This document shows positions 46,339 to 57,932 of a stretch of DNA of 64,000 nt, in pieces; position 1 is the stretch's first letter, and every line of letters starts with the position of its first letter. This DNA comes from Brienomyrus brachyistius (taxonomy: Eukaryota > Chordata > Actinopteri > Osteoglossiformes > Mormyridae), in contig NC_064551.1 of the NCBI RefSeq assembly GCF_023856365.1, forward strand, positions 18,414,349 to 18,478,348, given 5' to 3'. A program made the position numbers and the translations under genes. The notes below the pieces were generated by a model that saw only the letters and a list, made by a program, of their open reading frames with translations, ran no database searches and was not told where the DNA came from.

Positions 46339-49300
46339 ATGGCGCTTTATGAGTATGTCACCCCGGAGCAGCTCACCGGCTTTGACAAGTATAAGGTGAC
46401 CAGACCCGTCGTCAGCTTCCCGATAGCTAGCAGTTAGCATGCGCCGAAATGTGATGACTAACTATCCGGTTGGAATGATAACCAGCGGGTACCTCCTTTG
46501 AATGACAAGCCGGTTGGAGTATTAACTAGCGGGCAAATTCTCTGACTAACCAGAGTGTTGGAGTGTTATCTAGCGGGGAGCTTTTCGACTATCTGATTAA
46601 CCATCCGACTGGATTTTTAACTTTCTGGTACCTTCTCTGAATGACCAGCCGGCTGGAGTGTTAACTAGCTGGTATATTTTCTGACTAACAAGCCGGATAC
46701 AGTGTTAACTAGCTGATAACTCCTTTGAATGATCAGCCGGTTAGGGTGTTAACTAGCGTGCACATACTCTGCCTAACCAGCCATCTGGAATGTTTACTAG
46801 CTGGTGCCTTCTCCGAATGGGTAGTCGGTTGAAGTGTTAATTAGGGGGTTAATTTTCTGACTAGCCAGCTGACTGAAGTGTTAACTGACGGGTACCAGGA
46901 ATAACCAGTTTGTTAAGGTAGTAAGGATCTATCCGCTTCTGCATTCGGAATATGTTTATTCACAATCACCCTGTAAGCATTTGAGCTGTAAGACGGTCTC
47001 CTTTAAGTCCCTGGTTTACACCCAGGGCGCGGCTGTGCCCTCCGTGCGTGAGCCTTGGGGCGGCCCGTCTGCCCCCGCTTCGCCGCCGGCTGCTTAACAC
47101 CATGAGACTCCCAGTCCCGCGTGCTTCACGCTGTTTCTCCGCCTCTCCGGCTTCATTCCCTTCGCTGCCATGACGCCCCCAGTCGCTCGTGCTGCTTGGA
47201 TATTTTCGCTTTATATTAAATACCGCTCGTGGTTATCAGGGGTTTGTGTCATTGGTGAGAAGTTAATTCCAGTTGTACAGTTAAGGGCAGGTTATTAAAG
47301 GTAGCCTCGTATAGGGGAGCCGTGATAAAGTAAGGTTAACCTTTTTTGACTGCTACCTGAATAAGTTTTGTTTATGTGATACTCAAGATTATTTGGGAGA
47401 CGGTTCAGAAAAAGTGCAGTCAGTTAAGCTGTCAGATATGTAAATCTGCAGCCCTTTGTAAATCTTTTCCTGCAGTTTACCATATGGTAAATGCAATACA
47501 CTTGCAAGGCAGTTACTGCATTTTCACCTTTTTCCTGGTAAAGATAGTTGGAAGCAGTAATGGCCATGAACTGAACTTTTTCCCAGCCACAGCTCAGACC
47601 ACATGGGCCATTTCCATATAAACTCATTTAAAACCCATCAGAATGGGGAGGGCAGCATTAGAAAACATGTCAGTAAAGCTTCTGTGTGGGCTCTAGACGC
47701 ACTGGCTCTCAGGTCATGTGCCACAGCGGACAGCTGAAGGGGAGCCCTCGGTGCTGAGTGTTCTCTACCCCCGTCTGTGAGTTGAGTTACCACCAGGCTC
47801 CTTGAGTGGGGTGAGTTTCATGTCAGCAGGATGTTATGTCCTGGAAACAGACAGCCTGAGTGTCTCTTAATAGCTGGACGTGCGTCAGAATGTGACAGTA
47901 ACTGACCCTGCTGCACACAGCACTCTGTATGTGTGAAGTCACTGAGATCTGGGGACAGGGATCCGGGCCTTATTAATTTAGGAGTGGCCGGCGTCGTGAC
48001 TGCAGCTCTGTGGCCGCCGGCTCTGTGGCCGCGGCTCTGTGGCCGCCGGCTCTGTGGCCGCCGGCTCTGTGGCCGCCGGCTCTGTGGCCGCCGGCTCTGT
48101 GGCCGCGGCTCTGTGGCCGCCGGCTCTGTGGCCGCCGGCTCTGTGGCCGCGGCTCTGTGGCCGCGGCTCTGTGGCCGCCGGCTCTGTGGCCGCCGGCTCT
48201 GTGGCCGCCGGCTCTGTGGCCGCCGGCTCTGTGGCCGCCCTTTCGCCACGCTCACACACGCACTCCTTAACTATTCTGTGCCATTGCTTTTTTTCCACTC
48301 TCTCCTCGTGTTTCGTCACTGTCTGCTGTGTCGTGAGAGGGTGTAGGCTGCTGAGAGTTGGGGGAGTGGCTTATTCCATGGGATCATGTCTCTGTGGGAC
48401 TTGTGTGCTGCAGTTTGGACCTGTGGAGTCTGGAGCTGCGTCCCACATCTGCTTCGTCTGCAGAAGCTCATTCGGAGGACGTCCTGATTTAAAGCGGCAT
48501 GCCTTTGCATCACAGAGACACTCGCGAGGCTGATTGTTTTTGGGGACGTGACTCACTAATGGTTTCTATACTCCATCACAGTGTCCCCCCCGCAAATCAT
48601 AACCTGTACTATTTGCTCCTGGGGGGGGGTGGGTGAGACTTTTTACAGATGCCGCATAAAATTAGATTGGTGTGTGTGTATTACGGGATTTAATGTATAA
48701 AAGTGTCCATTCATTTTCCAAACCATCGCAGGGCACACTCACACACACCATTCACACCTACAGGCAATTTAGAAACTCCAATTAGCCTTAGCATGTTTGT
48801 GGACTGTGGGGGGAAACCAGAGTACCCGCAGGGAACCCCACAACGACATGGGGAGAACATGCAAACTCCACACAAGGAACCCAAGCAGAGACTCGAACCC
48901 GGGTCCCAGAGGTGTGAGGCAGCAGTGCTAACCACTGCACCACCATGGCTCCACTTAAATGTCCTTTTACAAAAGGTATTATATTTGACAGCGTTTTTCT
49001 ATAGTGTGTGGTTAACTGGTTCAAGAGGTAAAAGAGGGGGCCACTCGGTACCATTAAAGGGAGGCACTTTAAAGGGTTTGGGCAAAAGGAGCAGTTGCCC
49101 AGACACCTGCACCCCCCCCCCCCCCCCGCCGAATGTGCCTAGTGTCAGGGCATGTGGCTTGTGGCTGGCTGTCATGAGATCCCACCCTCAGCCAAACACA
49201 CAGGTCAGTACTTTAAGCATTTATGCACACTGCCTGACATCACATGCCAGTCAGTTAATGTGATCTGTCCGCTAGAGTTGGCTCAGTTCCAAGACTTTGA

Positions 49301-52300
49301 GTTTGATACCTATACCAGCTTTGGTAACTTGGTATAAATACGAAATTGATACAGTAAAACATTCACATTTTAATATTACGTATATTGCTTTTAAACAAAC
49401 AGGCTTCATGAATGTAGTTTTTTTTTGTACATTTTCAGTGAAATGTACATAGTTTCAACTCCATTTAATGCATGTATTCTAATATTAATTTGGCCTCAGC
49501 TTAGTTCTCATTGATAATACAATAAGGTTATATTTTCAAAAATTGTTGTTGGTCAAAATGGGTTATATACGTTCTCATGTAATAACTTTGCATCCAAAAC
49601 TATATATGTAAGTGTTTATCGTGTAAAACACTACACGCAGAACTTTCTTTCAAGAATATATTTCATAAATTGCAGTGATACATTGTAATTTTAGTTCTCA
49701 TAGTTCATGCTTTTGTCACCATTCTGTTGTTTTTGTGTGATACAGTGTGGTGTGTGTTTTTGTTGCTATTATGCTGTGCCTTGAGATCTGAAGAAGTTGT
49801 GCGAGTGAGTGCTTTCTCTTGTTAGTGAACTTTACATGCTGTAATGTAGAGCCTTGCGAAGTTGAAATTGGTGTGTTTGACATAAATAATTATCAATTTG
49901 CTAAAGAAGAATGATCAGTCAGTGACCCTGAGAAAGTGGGAAACGACTGTGATTCAGAATTGTGGAGCTCAGGAGCATAATTACACTGACATACTGACAG
50001 TGTCTAAGCATTTTGCCTCGTTTTTCATTTTATTGGCACTGAGTGATTCAATGATGGAATTATTTGCCTTTGAGACATGAGTTGATTGTTCTAGGTCAGT
50101 TGCAGCCTTTTGCAGCTTAACCACACTGTTGTGCTATATGCATAAACTATTTTGAGAAATGCTCTTACAGTCGTGAGAATTTCATGAAATGTGGTAAAAC
50201 AATTGAAAAAAACTGTAAAACCAAAATAATGCCATATCTCACTCCCCTCTATCTCTACTCCACGCTATATCAGCTAGTGCCGAGCAGTGGGCAACAGTGG
50301 TGTCCATCTTCCGTCTGTGTCACTTCTCTGCACAAGACACTTGAAATGAGCAGAGTGTCTCTGCACAAAGTACTGATTAGGCCACCATGTGACAAAATTT
50401 CTTAAAGCATTTTTTTTATGTGCAATAGAGATGTATAGCACATTTTCATCAAATCTAAATTTGCAGAATTATAAAATCATACCCTTCAAGAAATTCTTGG
50501 TATCTCGATGCAGTGCTGACACCGGTATACTGAGCACTGTTACTGTCTGCCCTGTTTGGTCTTTTCATGCCCTTTAGCTCTTTCTGGGGAATTCTGCTTA
50601 TTTTTGTGAGCTTCTCCCAAGTGGTCAGATCTCGTGTTGGATTCTATACTCCATGTCCAGGTTCTGCACTGTGCACGGCACAGAAGGATATGTGTGTTTC
50701 TTCATGTACAGCTCACTTCTGTGGTTTGTTTCATATTTACTTCCTGTACGCTTACGAGCTGATGCAAGTGGCCTTGCTATCATTATATATTAGTTATAAG
50801 TGCCCTGAGGTGGGGGGTGCTTATTCTTGGCTGTCCATCCATCCATCCATCCATCCATCCATCCATCCATGCATGCATCCATCCATCCATCCATCCAGCT
50901 GCCCTTCCATCCACATGGAGTTACATATGGACGTTTTGGAGGTACACAGTCCTATTTGCTTGGACATTCTCACTGGTGTACAAAGTGCGATGCTGGTCAG
51001 TTCCGCAGTTCAGTCGTAGTTTGCCGGAGGTGCTTTCTGCTTTACTGGAGGAGCTTGTTTCTGGGAGTTTACCAGCTGAAATATCCGGCATGACAGGCTA
51101 TGTGTGGCTTGGAGGTATCATTTCTGAATTTTGTGCAAGATGCCAGGAGTGGGTGCTAATATGTGTGTATAGTACATTTACTTCTTTCTCTCCATAACAA
51201 ACTAGGGCATTCTACAGCATGAGGCTCAGTCAGCTAAGCCTGTGTGCGCCTGTAATCAGAAGGTCGCCAGTTCGAACCCAGCCGCAACATGTCTGCGGGT
51301 CCTTGAGCAAGACCCCTAACCCCCAGCTCCCTGGGGCCCGCAGCAGGTGGCTGCCCTTTGTTGCTAGCTTACTCTACAAATTGCAGGTTGAGGGAAGCAT
51401 AAAGACAATTTCCCCACGCGATCAATGAAGTATCAATTATTATTATTTAGTGGTAGTTGTAATTTATATCTTGCATTTTAAATGTAACGTAAATTTATAT
51501 TCAGGGGGCAGCACAGTGGTTAGCACTGTTGCCTCACACCTCTGAGACCAGGGTTAGAGTCTTGGATCTAGCTTTACATATGTGCAGTTTGCATGTTCTC
51601 CCCATGTCCAAAAGCAAGCCGTGGTGAATTGGAAATGCTAAATTGTCCATAGATGTGAATGGTGTGAGTGCCCTGCGATGGGCTGGCGCCCCCTCCTGGC
51701 TGATTCCTTCTGGTATTGGTTCCGGACCCCCACAACCCTTCATAGGACAAGCAGACATAGAGGATGGATGGATAATTTTACATTTATTTAGGCAGAAGCT
51801 TTTATGCAGAGCAGTGCATGATTTTGAGAAAGCAGACTGAGCTCCGCCAGAACAAGGCGGAGTTAAGGGCCTCACTCAGGCACCCAGTGGTGAGATCACT
51901 TTGACCTTGGGATTTTAACCTGGTGACCTTCCAGCCACTGGCGCAGTTTCCTGATTCATCTCACTGCACAACTTCCCCAGAAAAAGGATGCTTGGAATTC
52001 CCTGACTGGGAAATATCCATTAGAAGTTCTAAGATATGTAATGTAATGAATCCTTTTGGTTTTGGTATGAGTGTTGATTTACCATGCTCCTTAACTTCCT
52101 CATGCTCGCTTTGTGTGTGCGTAATGGGGTGTTGGAGGTGTTGTCCTGCATTTTCAAGCCTGTAAATCCTTCTGTGACTTGACATCGCCTCTGACTGTCT
52201 CTCCCCTCTGCCCACAGTACAGCGCCGTCGATTCCAACCCCTTGTCAGTGTATGTCATGCACCCGTTCTGGAACTCTGTCGTAAAGGTGAGTCGTGCGTG

Positions 52301-55016
52301 TCTTTCTGCCTGAAATGGCCTCGTTGTCGCTTGCTGTGAATATGAAGTCCCACTCAGCTGTGGCCATGTGACCCCACCCCACAGATTTTGCCCACATGGC
52401 TTGCCCCAAATCTCATCACATTCACCGGCTTCATGTTCCTGGTGCTCAACTTCCTCATGCTAGCTTTCTACGACTTTGACTTCGACGCCTCGGGTGAGTT
52501 GGGCCGATGACGTGTCCTGTCCTCTTTTAACCTCGCCGCCGCCCTTCCCTGTTGTCAGTCAAGTTCACAGTTTAAAGGCAGCCAGATAAGGAGGAGGAGG
52601 GGCATAAGTGCTGCGGACACTGACTCGCGGGACAGTGCCTCAGCCCCTATGCCGTTCATCTGTATATAAAAAAAAAATTCTCAGCAGAGTATTCAGATAG
52701 ATGGTATTCATAGCCTTATTCAGCTAGTATTGGAAAAATTCATCGCGGAGTCTCAAAGCACTTATGTAAGTCGCCCTGGCGTCTGCCAAATACTGTAAAT
52801 GTAAATCTGTTCGGTTAGTCGTGCTCTGGCTGCCTGTCTCCCCAGTCGACCCCCTCCCCTCCCCGCCACCACACAGTGAAGCATGTAAAGCGTGTAACAG
52901 AGATCACTGTGTTTACTTTCAGCCCAAGGTCACACGCACGTCCCGACCTGGGTGTGGGTGGCAGCTGGAGTCTTCAACTTCATCGCTTACACTCTGGGTG
53001 CGTTTTACTACCATTGCACCCCGAAAAGGTGCATCCGCGCTGCAAATGAACTTCGAGGGTTAATAAGTCAGAGCCCATTCGGACCAGATCAGGTGTGATG
53101 CAATGAGCTTCTGACTCGGGTTCCCATTTGGAAAGAGCTTCCATGTCAGGGTCCTGCACTTTGTAGTATTACCCAGTGTAAAGTGCTGATGGGCTCGTCT
53201 GTGTCTGCCGGCGTCCCTCAAACGGCTGTGTCCTTTTCAGATGGTGTGGATGGGAAACAGGCCCGCAGGACCAGCTCCAGCACGCCACTGGGGGAGCTCT
53301 TTGACCACGGCCTGGACAGCTGGGCCTGCGTCTTCTTCGTGTCCACAGTGTACTCCATCTTCGGGCGTGGTGATACGGGCGTGGACGTGCTGACGCTGTA
53401 CTACATCCTGTGGTCCGTGCTGTTTTCTTTCATCCTGTCCCACTGGGAGAAGTACAACACCGGCGTGTTGTTCCTGCCCTGGGGATATGACATCAGCCAA
53501 GTGGTGAGCCAGTCAAGCCAGTGCCGCTGTCTGTTGTAACGGCCCTCTGAGTGTTAGATGGATGGATAGACGGGTAGATTAATCCTGAAAGAAAATTGCA
53601 GGTATACAATGGTGCCCATTTAGACATGGAACCCATGACAATTTAGATTTCGATAAAACAATAACGATAAATGATCAATGACAATAAATGGTACCAGTGG
53701 CAGTAGTGTGTTAGCCTGGCACAGGGGGCACTGTAGTGATTCTGGCATGCTTGTGAAGTTGCTGTCCTCCTGCAGACCATCTCCGTCGTGTACATCATCA
53801 CTGCTGTGGTGGGTGTGGAGGCGTGGTACAAGCCCATAATTGGGAACTTTTACTACAGGGACCTCTTCACTGTGATGATCCTGGGTAAGACTCGACCGCA
53901 CATCTTGGGTGCCTGTCTGCTGCACGCTGCTCGGCTCACCGGTGTCCACAGAGTCATTCAGGATCTTCAGAAAGTGCCACTGTTATACTGAAATGTCTGT
54001 TTCCTCTCCTTTCAGGCTGTGCGTTCATAGTAACTCTTCCAATGAGCCTTTACAACGTCTTCAAGTATGTATATCTTCACGTTTCCCCATAAAATAGATT
54101 GTCAGATCTGAAAGGCTTCAGTAGGTCAGCTGCGTGTGTGTGAGCGGTGATGCCTGGCTTCTCCAGCTGAAGGTGCTGTTTCCCCTGCTGGCAGGTCCTA
54201 CCGTGGCAGCTCCCTGAAGCACAGCTCGCTCTATGAGGCCTTCCTGCCCTTCCTATCCCCGGTGATACTCTTTGTGCTCTCCACCCTCTGGGTCTGCCTC
54301 TCTCCCAATGACATCATCCAGCAGCAGCCTCGCATCTTCTACCTCATGGTGGGCACGGCCTTCGCCAACGTCACTGTGAGTCTGCCTGCCGGAGATTCTC
54401 TGGGGTCCGTTTGGGGGGTTAGTGAGCACTCTGCTGGCCTCTACTGTCTGACCCTAGCTTTTTATACCCTAACACTCTACACCCTGTCTCCTCTACACCC
54501 TCACCCTAAAATAACCCTCTGTACCCTGTCTACTTCCTGACCGTAACCCTCTACACCCTGTCTACACCTTGACCCTAATCATTTGCCTGCTTTTGCTGCC
54601 GCACCCCGCCCTGCAGTGCAAGCTGATTGTGTGCCAGATGAGTAACACGCGCTGCCAGCCGCTCAGCTGGTTGCTGCTGCCCATGGCGCTGCTGGTTCTA
54701 CTGGTGGCGTTGGGCGTCCTGAAGCACAGCGAGGGCCTCGTGTTGCACATCTGGACCGGGCTGGTGCTCCTGGCCCACATCCACTACGGGGTGTCCGTGG
54801 TGAGTCCTGCTGCTCTCCTCCGCCGTATCCGTCTCACCCCGCCATCATCGAGAAGCGCGTCTCGTTAAAAGCCGCACTGTCCTTGAACTCCACCCCTCCC
54901 TCCCCCAGGTTCGTCAACTCAGCGCACACTTCCACATCTTCCCCTTCTCGCTGAAAAAGCCCAGCACCGATTGACTAGAGGAGGAGAAGATGGGCCTGCA
55001 GGCTGTGGAGGTCTAG
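46339..55016 (+). CDS. selenoi: Ethanolaminephosphotransferase 1, selenoprotein I
   Basis: Ten coding exons join in phase: 46339-46395, 52218-52286, 52385-52493, 52923-52997, 53241-53503, 53776-53884, 54016-54064, 54195-54375, 54617-54799, 54909-55016. The enzyme transfers phosphoethanolamine from CDP-ethanolamine to diacylglycerol or alkyl-acylglycerol in ER/Golgi membranes. The CDP-alcohol phosphatidyltransferase signature is complete: Asp104, Asp107-Gly108, Ala111-Arg112, Gly121, Asp125, Asp129. Multiple hydrophobic spans follow. The in-frame TGA at 54972-54974 falls at residue 387, the selenocysteine position of human SELENOI, after KKPSTD; thirteen codons ([13 protein letters not shown]) follow before TAG, giving 400 residues. 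A SECIS candidate lies in the 3' UTR. A model ending at TGA would be truncated. Intron 1 is 5.8 kb and full of repeats. Confidence 0.96.
46447..46925. repeat. Ancient 44-bp tandem repeat with dimeric order
   Basis: About eleven diverged copies of a 44-bp unit (consensus 'accagccggttggagtgtta', 'actagcgggta') fill the start of selenoi intron 1. Unit ends mostly alternate between '...tgaatg' and '...tgacta', giving an 88-bp dimer. Confidence 0.85.
46926..47990. other. selenoi intron 1, unremarkable part
   Basis: No gene or clear element is seen. Weakly GC-rich sequence near 47030-47180 has no consensus features. Confidence 0.4.
48003..48238. repeat. GC-rich 14/15-bp minisatellite
   Basis: About sixteen units of 'gctctgtggccgccg' (15 bp) or 'gctctgtggccgcg' (14 bp, creating CCGCGG) are mixed in an irregular order. 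CpG-dense. Open frames on both strands (Ala/Gly/Ser or Arg/Pro/Gln rich) are artefacts. Confidence 0.95.
48700..48955. mobile_element. Common fish interspersed repeat
   Basis: 'catggggagaacatgcaaac', 'cccgggtcccagaggtgtga' and 'ggcagcagtgctaaccactg' are phrases of a family found all over fish genomes. An inverted relative lies at 51503-51640. The class is not assigned. Confidence 0.65.
49114..49131. repeat. Poly-C homopolymer
   Basis: A run of about seventeen C in selenoi intron 1. Confidence 0.75.
49132..50830. other. selenoi intron 1, AT-rich part
   Basis: No gene or definable element is seen; short frames lack family features. Confidence 0.4.
50834..50897. repeat. (ATCC)n microsatellite
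   Basis: About fifteen ATCC units with a GCATGC interruption. Confidence 0.95.
51216..51445 (+). mobile_element. tRNA-derived SINE with ATT tail
   Basis: The tRNA-like head includes CAGAAGGTCGCCAGTTCGAA, a good B box. The core TCCTTGAGCAAGACCCCTAA follows, and the 3' end is 'gaagtatcaattattatta'. It is the best-preserved SINE of the window. Confidence 0.8.
51503..51960. mobile_element. Adjacent fish repeat fragments
   Basis: 51503-51770 reads 'cagcacagtggttagcact' and 'gcatgttctccccatgtcc' and ends in GGATGGATGG; it is the inverted relative of the repeat at 48700. 51775-51960 begins 'acatttatttaggcagaagc', a second common fish repeat. Confidence 0.6.
54972..54974 (+). other. selenoi: Selenocysteine codon (recoded TGA) of selenoi
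   Basis: The TGA follows KKPSTD in the last coding exon and is followed by 13 sense codons and TAG at 55014-55016. It is at residue 387, as in human SELENOI. Confidence 0.92.
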
Positions 55017-55526
55017 CAAGCCTATCCATCCCCGTGCTCCACATCACCCAGAAGGGGGTGCCATTTCCCCCAGGAGACACCCAGCCACTCAGCGACATGC
55101 AGCCCAGTCCTCCCCTCCCCCTAGCAGCCCGGCTTGGGGTTGGTGGGGGGGGGTGGGTGATCTTTTCATTGTTTTCAGCAGTGAGGTTTGCTTGTTTCCT
55201 AAGGAAATGTGCTTCAGCATTGACGGCACACCAGAAGCGGCCTGGTGCCTTTTTTTACACACTCTCTCATGAATGTACTGTGCAAGGCCTCCTTTCGCTT
55301 TGGTTGGCGTGCAGTCCTCTCTAACTTAACACGACTCTGTCCGTCTCAGCACGATTGGGCGCATCAAACTGAGAAGACCAAGACTTGCTCAGTGTAAGAT
55401 CAGTCCAGTTCATAGAATTACGAGCTGTTCACAGCTCTGGGGTCGTGTGGCTCCGCTGTTTGTGACTCTCTATGTTTTCCCATCTTGCGGGTGGTGGTGT
55501 CAGCATGGCCTCTTCCTCTCTTGCCT

Positions 55527-55528
<2 letters not shown>

Positions 55529-55562
<34 letters not shown>
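55529..55562. repeat. (CT)n microsatellite
   Basis: About seventeen CT units, ending 10 bp before the SECIS stem. Confidence 0.95.
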
Positions 55563-55564
<2 letters not shown>

Positions 55565-55571
55565 AGTTTGA

Positions 55572-55633
55572 GCTTGAATGAAGAGTGTACCTCAAACCCA
55601 GTTCTGGAACGGCTATACTCTGAAGGAACAAGC
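55572..55633 (+). promoter_or_regulatory. selenoi: SECIS element of selenoi
   Basis: A hairpin with SECIS architecture can be drawn. Helix I is GCTTG (55572-55576) with CAAGC (55629-55633). The non-Watson-Crick core is ATGA (55578-55581) opposite TGAA (55621-55624). Helix II is AGAGTGTA (55582-55589) with TATACTCT (55614-55621), one G-T pair, extended by CC/GG. The unpaired AAA motif is at 55594-55596, and a CCA/TGG ministem caps it (type II form). SECIS elements recruit SBP2 and eEFSec so that UGA is read as selenocysteine. It lies about 600 nt after the TGA. Confidence 0.85.
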
Positions 55634-57109
55634 ATGTGTTTTATTTTTTAAATTTTTTACAAAATGTAAGCACTAGTTTCTACTCGTATACATGTATAGT
55701 TATATGGTTATTATTTGTTATCGTTTTCTGGTCAGTGGATGGTTGAGTGGTCGTAGTCGTTCATTTGCGTGATGCCAGCATATCAGTCCTAAAGTGACTC
55801 TTGAAATTTTGTGTATGTATGTGTGTTAGGAAACTGAGCAAAGCTGAATTTCAGATTTGATTTCTCCAATTTTTTTTAAATTGTAGCCTCTTTTTTGAGA
55901 ACTGTTCATATGCCATCTTGACGGTAGTCTGTAAGAAGTCTGGGTTGTGCCGGTTGCCCCCTGCAGTGGATCTTGCCTGGTGTGCGAGTAAAGGCCATGT
56001 CTGTGTTTACATTACGTGTCACTGTCACCAGTACTCGCTACAGCTATCGGTAACCGGTCACCTTCAGTCCCACAGAAGTGCTCTGGCTTTCCAAATGATG
56101 CACTCTGTGTGTCAGTCATGTTCGTTGAAGTATGGATGGAATGTAATCAGAAGCAGCTGATTGGTGTACGGTGTGTTTGTTCTGGGGAGCTCGGGTCATC
56201 ATGCCATGTACAGATCGCCGTGTGCTACATTATTCTGTGCGCTTGGGTACTGGGCTTTGTTCTTTTCATACAGTCAGCTTTTTCCTTGTCATGACCTCAC
56301 CCCAGACAGGTGTGTATGCAAATAAGTGGTAAAATTAGTATTTGAAATATTCACTCTATATAAATTAATGCTATTATAATGTATATACAGGTTGATGAAA
56401 TGGGGATAGACCACCTTCCTGTAAATATCACATACAAAGTTAATCTTGCTGTTTGACTTTTAGCGCAGCTTCAGTTGGTGACCATATGTACGCGGATACT
56501 TCAGTAAAATTTGAACTGTGGCAGATGGACCTTATTTTGTGAAGAAGCCATTTCCGTTTCCTGAATTTGTCACTGGCTAATGGCGCTGTAATCACTTTTT
56601 GGCTACTCTGTGTGAAGAGTTAGATAAGGAATTCGCTGTAACTTCCTACCTCAGAGTATTGTAGTACAGGACTGAGACTCTGTCTTCATGACCTCATCCA
56701 GTACAGGTTGATCGGCTGACGTTTAAAAAAAAAAAAATGGGTAGCAAGAGGGGACATTATTATGGTCTGGCTTTTGTGAGTTTGTGTGTACAGATGTGTA
56801 ATGCAGTGTCAGGTACGTCTGGCGCGTTTCATGTGATTTATATCTGTGTACTGCTGTTGACAAACACCTAAATACATTATTGGCCTCTAATGACTTAATG
56901 CTGTGACATTCAGTTTTCAACAGGATATTTGTAAAAATGGCCAGTGTTTAAAGTAGAAGGCCAGACACTATATGTGTGTATATATATACACACACACACA
57001 TATATATACACACATATATATATATACACACACGCATTAGTTCTGTTTGCCTAGTAAAGTAATAAGCTGTGCATTGCTCTAGTAATCCGACTGACAGCAT
57101 TCTTGTTTC

Positions 57110-57115
57110 ATTAAA
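57110..57115 (+). terminator. Poly(A) signal ATTAAA, selenoi
   Basis: The best hexamer variant upstream of the converging fez2 3' end, 2.1 kb after the stop. Confidence 0.45.
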
Positions 57116-57130
57116 AAGTCTTACCATGTG

Positions 57131-57926
57131 ATCTGCTCCTGTGTTGTCAGTTTCCTGTTACCCTACCGGTCATGCTGCATCATGCGAGTTTCCTGTTCTT
57201 CAGATGAAGCATTTCAGTAGCCTTTGTGTGCTGGTCCCAGCCTGCACATCTCTGGATATCTGTAACTGAACACCTCCCAGGTGCCGTGTTCAGCATCCCT
57301 ACAGAAGACTGCCCCCAATCACCACGTGTGTGTTTGGGTGATTGTAAATTATGCAGCTCAAGGTAAATTTACAGCTCAGTGGGAACATAACCCAAGTGCA
57401 CTGGAGTTGCAATGCAAAACATGTGGATGGACTATCTGAACATTCATACTTTGGTTTGTTTAAAAATCCATTCTGTCCAACAACTTAGGACAAGAACAGC
57501 CAGCTTTGTTTTAAAATTCGCCTATTACTCACCAGCATAGGCTACCTGCTAATCACTTTATACAATTGCCTGCACATTGTTGTTCTACACATGGAAAGGA
57601 GGCAATTCCTCAGTGATTCATGCCATCTAGCTATTCAACATGCAAAAAAAAAACACTCGGAAGCAGGAAAGGAGCTGTCAATTAGTCTGAAGACAAGCAC
57701 TCACTATACTCTAATGATCCTGAATGCAATGATCAAATAGTCATACTGCATTTAGTAGAATTTAAGGTGAAACACTTATCCAAGATTACTTCTTGCCTGC
57801 TTTTTTCCTCACACTCCAAGCAGTCACAAATTGGACAACAGCAGAAGGAAGCCGGAGCAGCAAGAACAGGCACAGAGGAGTCCTAAAAACACCAAATCCA
57901 ATTAGTATGTTTTTTTATCTTACTCA
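57131..57926. other. Spacer between converging selenoi and fez2
   Basis: No gene or defined element is visible. Confidence 0.4.
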
Positions 57927-57932
57927 TTTATT
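57927..57932 (-). terminator. Poly(A) signal AATAAA, fez2
   Basis: TTTATT on the plus strand, about 0.85 kb beyond the fez2 stop on the minus strand. Confidence 0.5.

Larger units (their letters stand above)
55017..57130 (+). other. selenoi: selenoi 3' untranslated region
   Basis: About 2.1 kb with no coding sequence. It holds the SECIS candidate at 55572-55633, a (CT)n tract at 55529-55562 and a TA/CA tract at 56970-57034. It ends near ATTAAA at 57110-57115. Confidence 0.6.

Noticed and set aside
47818..48533. Long frames on both strands rich in Ala/Gly/Ser or Arg/Pro/Gln near 48.0-48.5 kb
   Set aside because: They come from the GC-rich 14/15-bp minisatellite; several frames on both strands are open at once.
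54972..54974. TGA as the ordinary stop of selenoi
   Set aside because: Residue 387 is the known Sec site, the frame stays open for 13 codons, and a SECIS-like hairpin lies in the 3' UTR.
56300..56345. Second SECIS candidate starting ATGACCTCACC
   Set aside because: Only four or five base pairs form, and there is no TGA-type partner on the 3' side.
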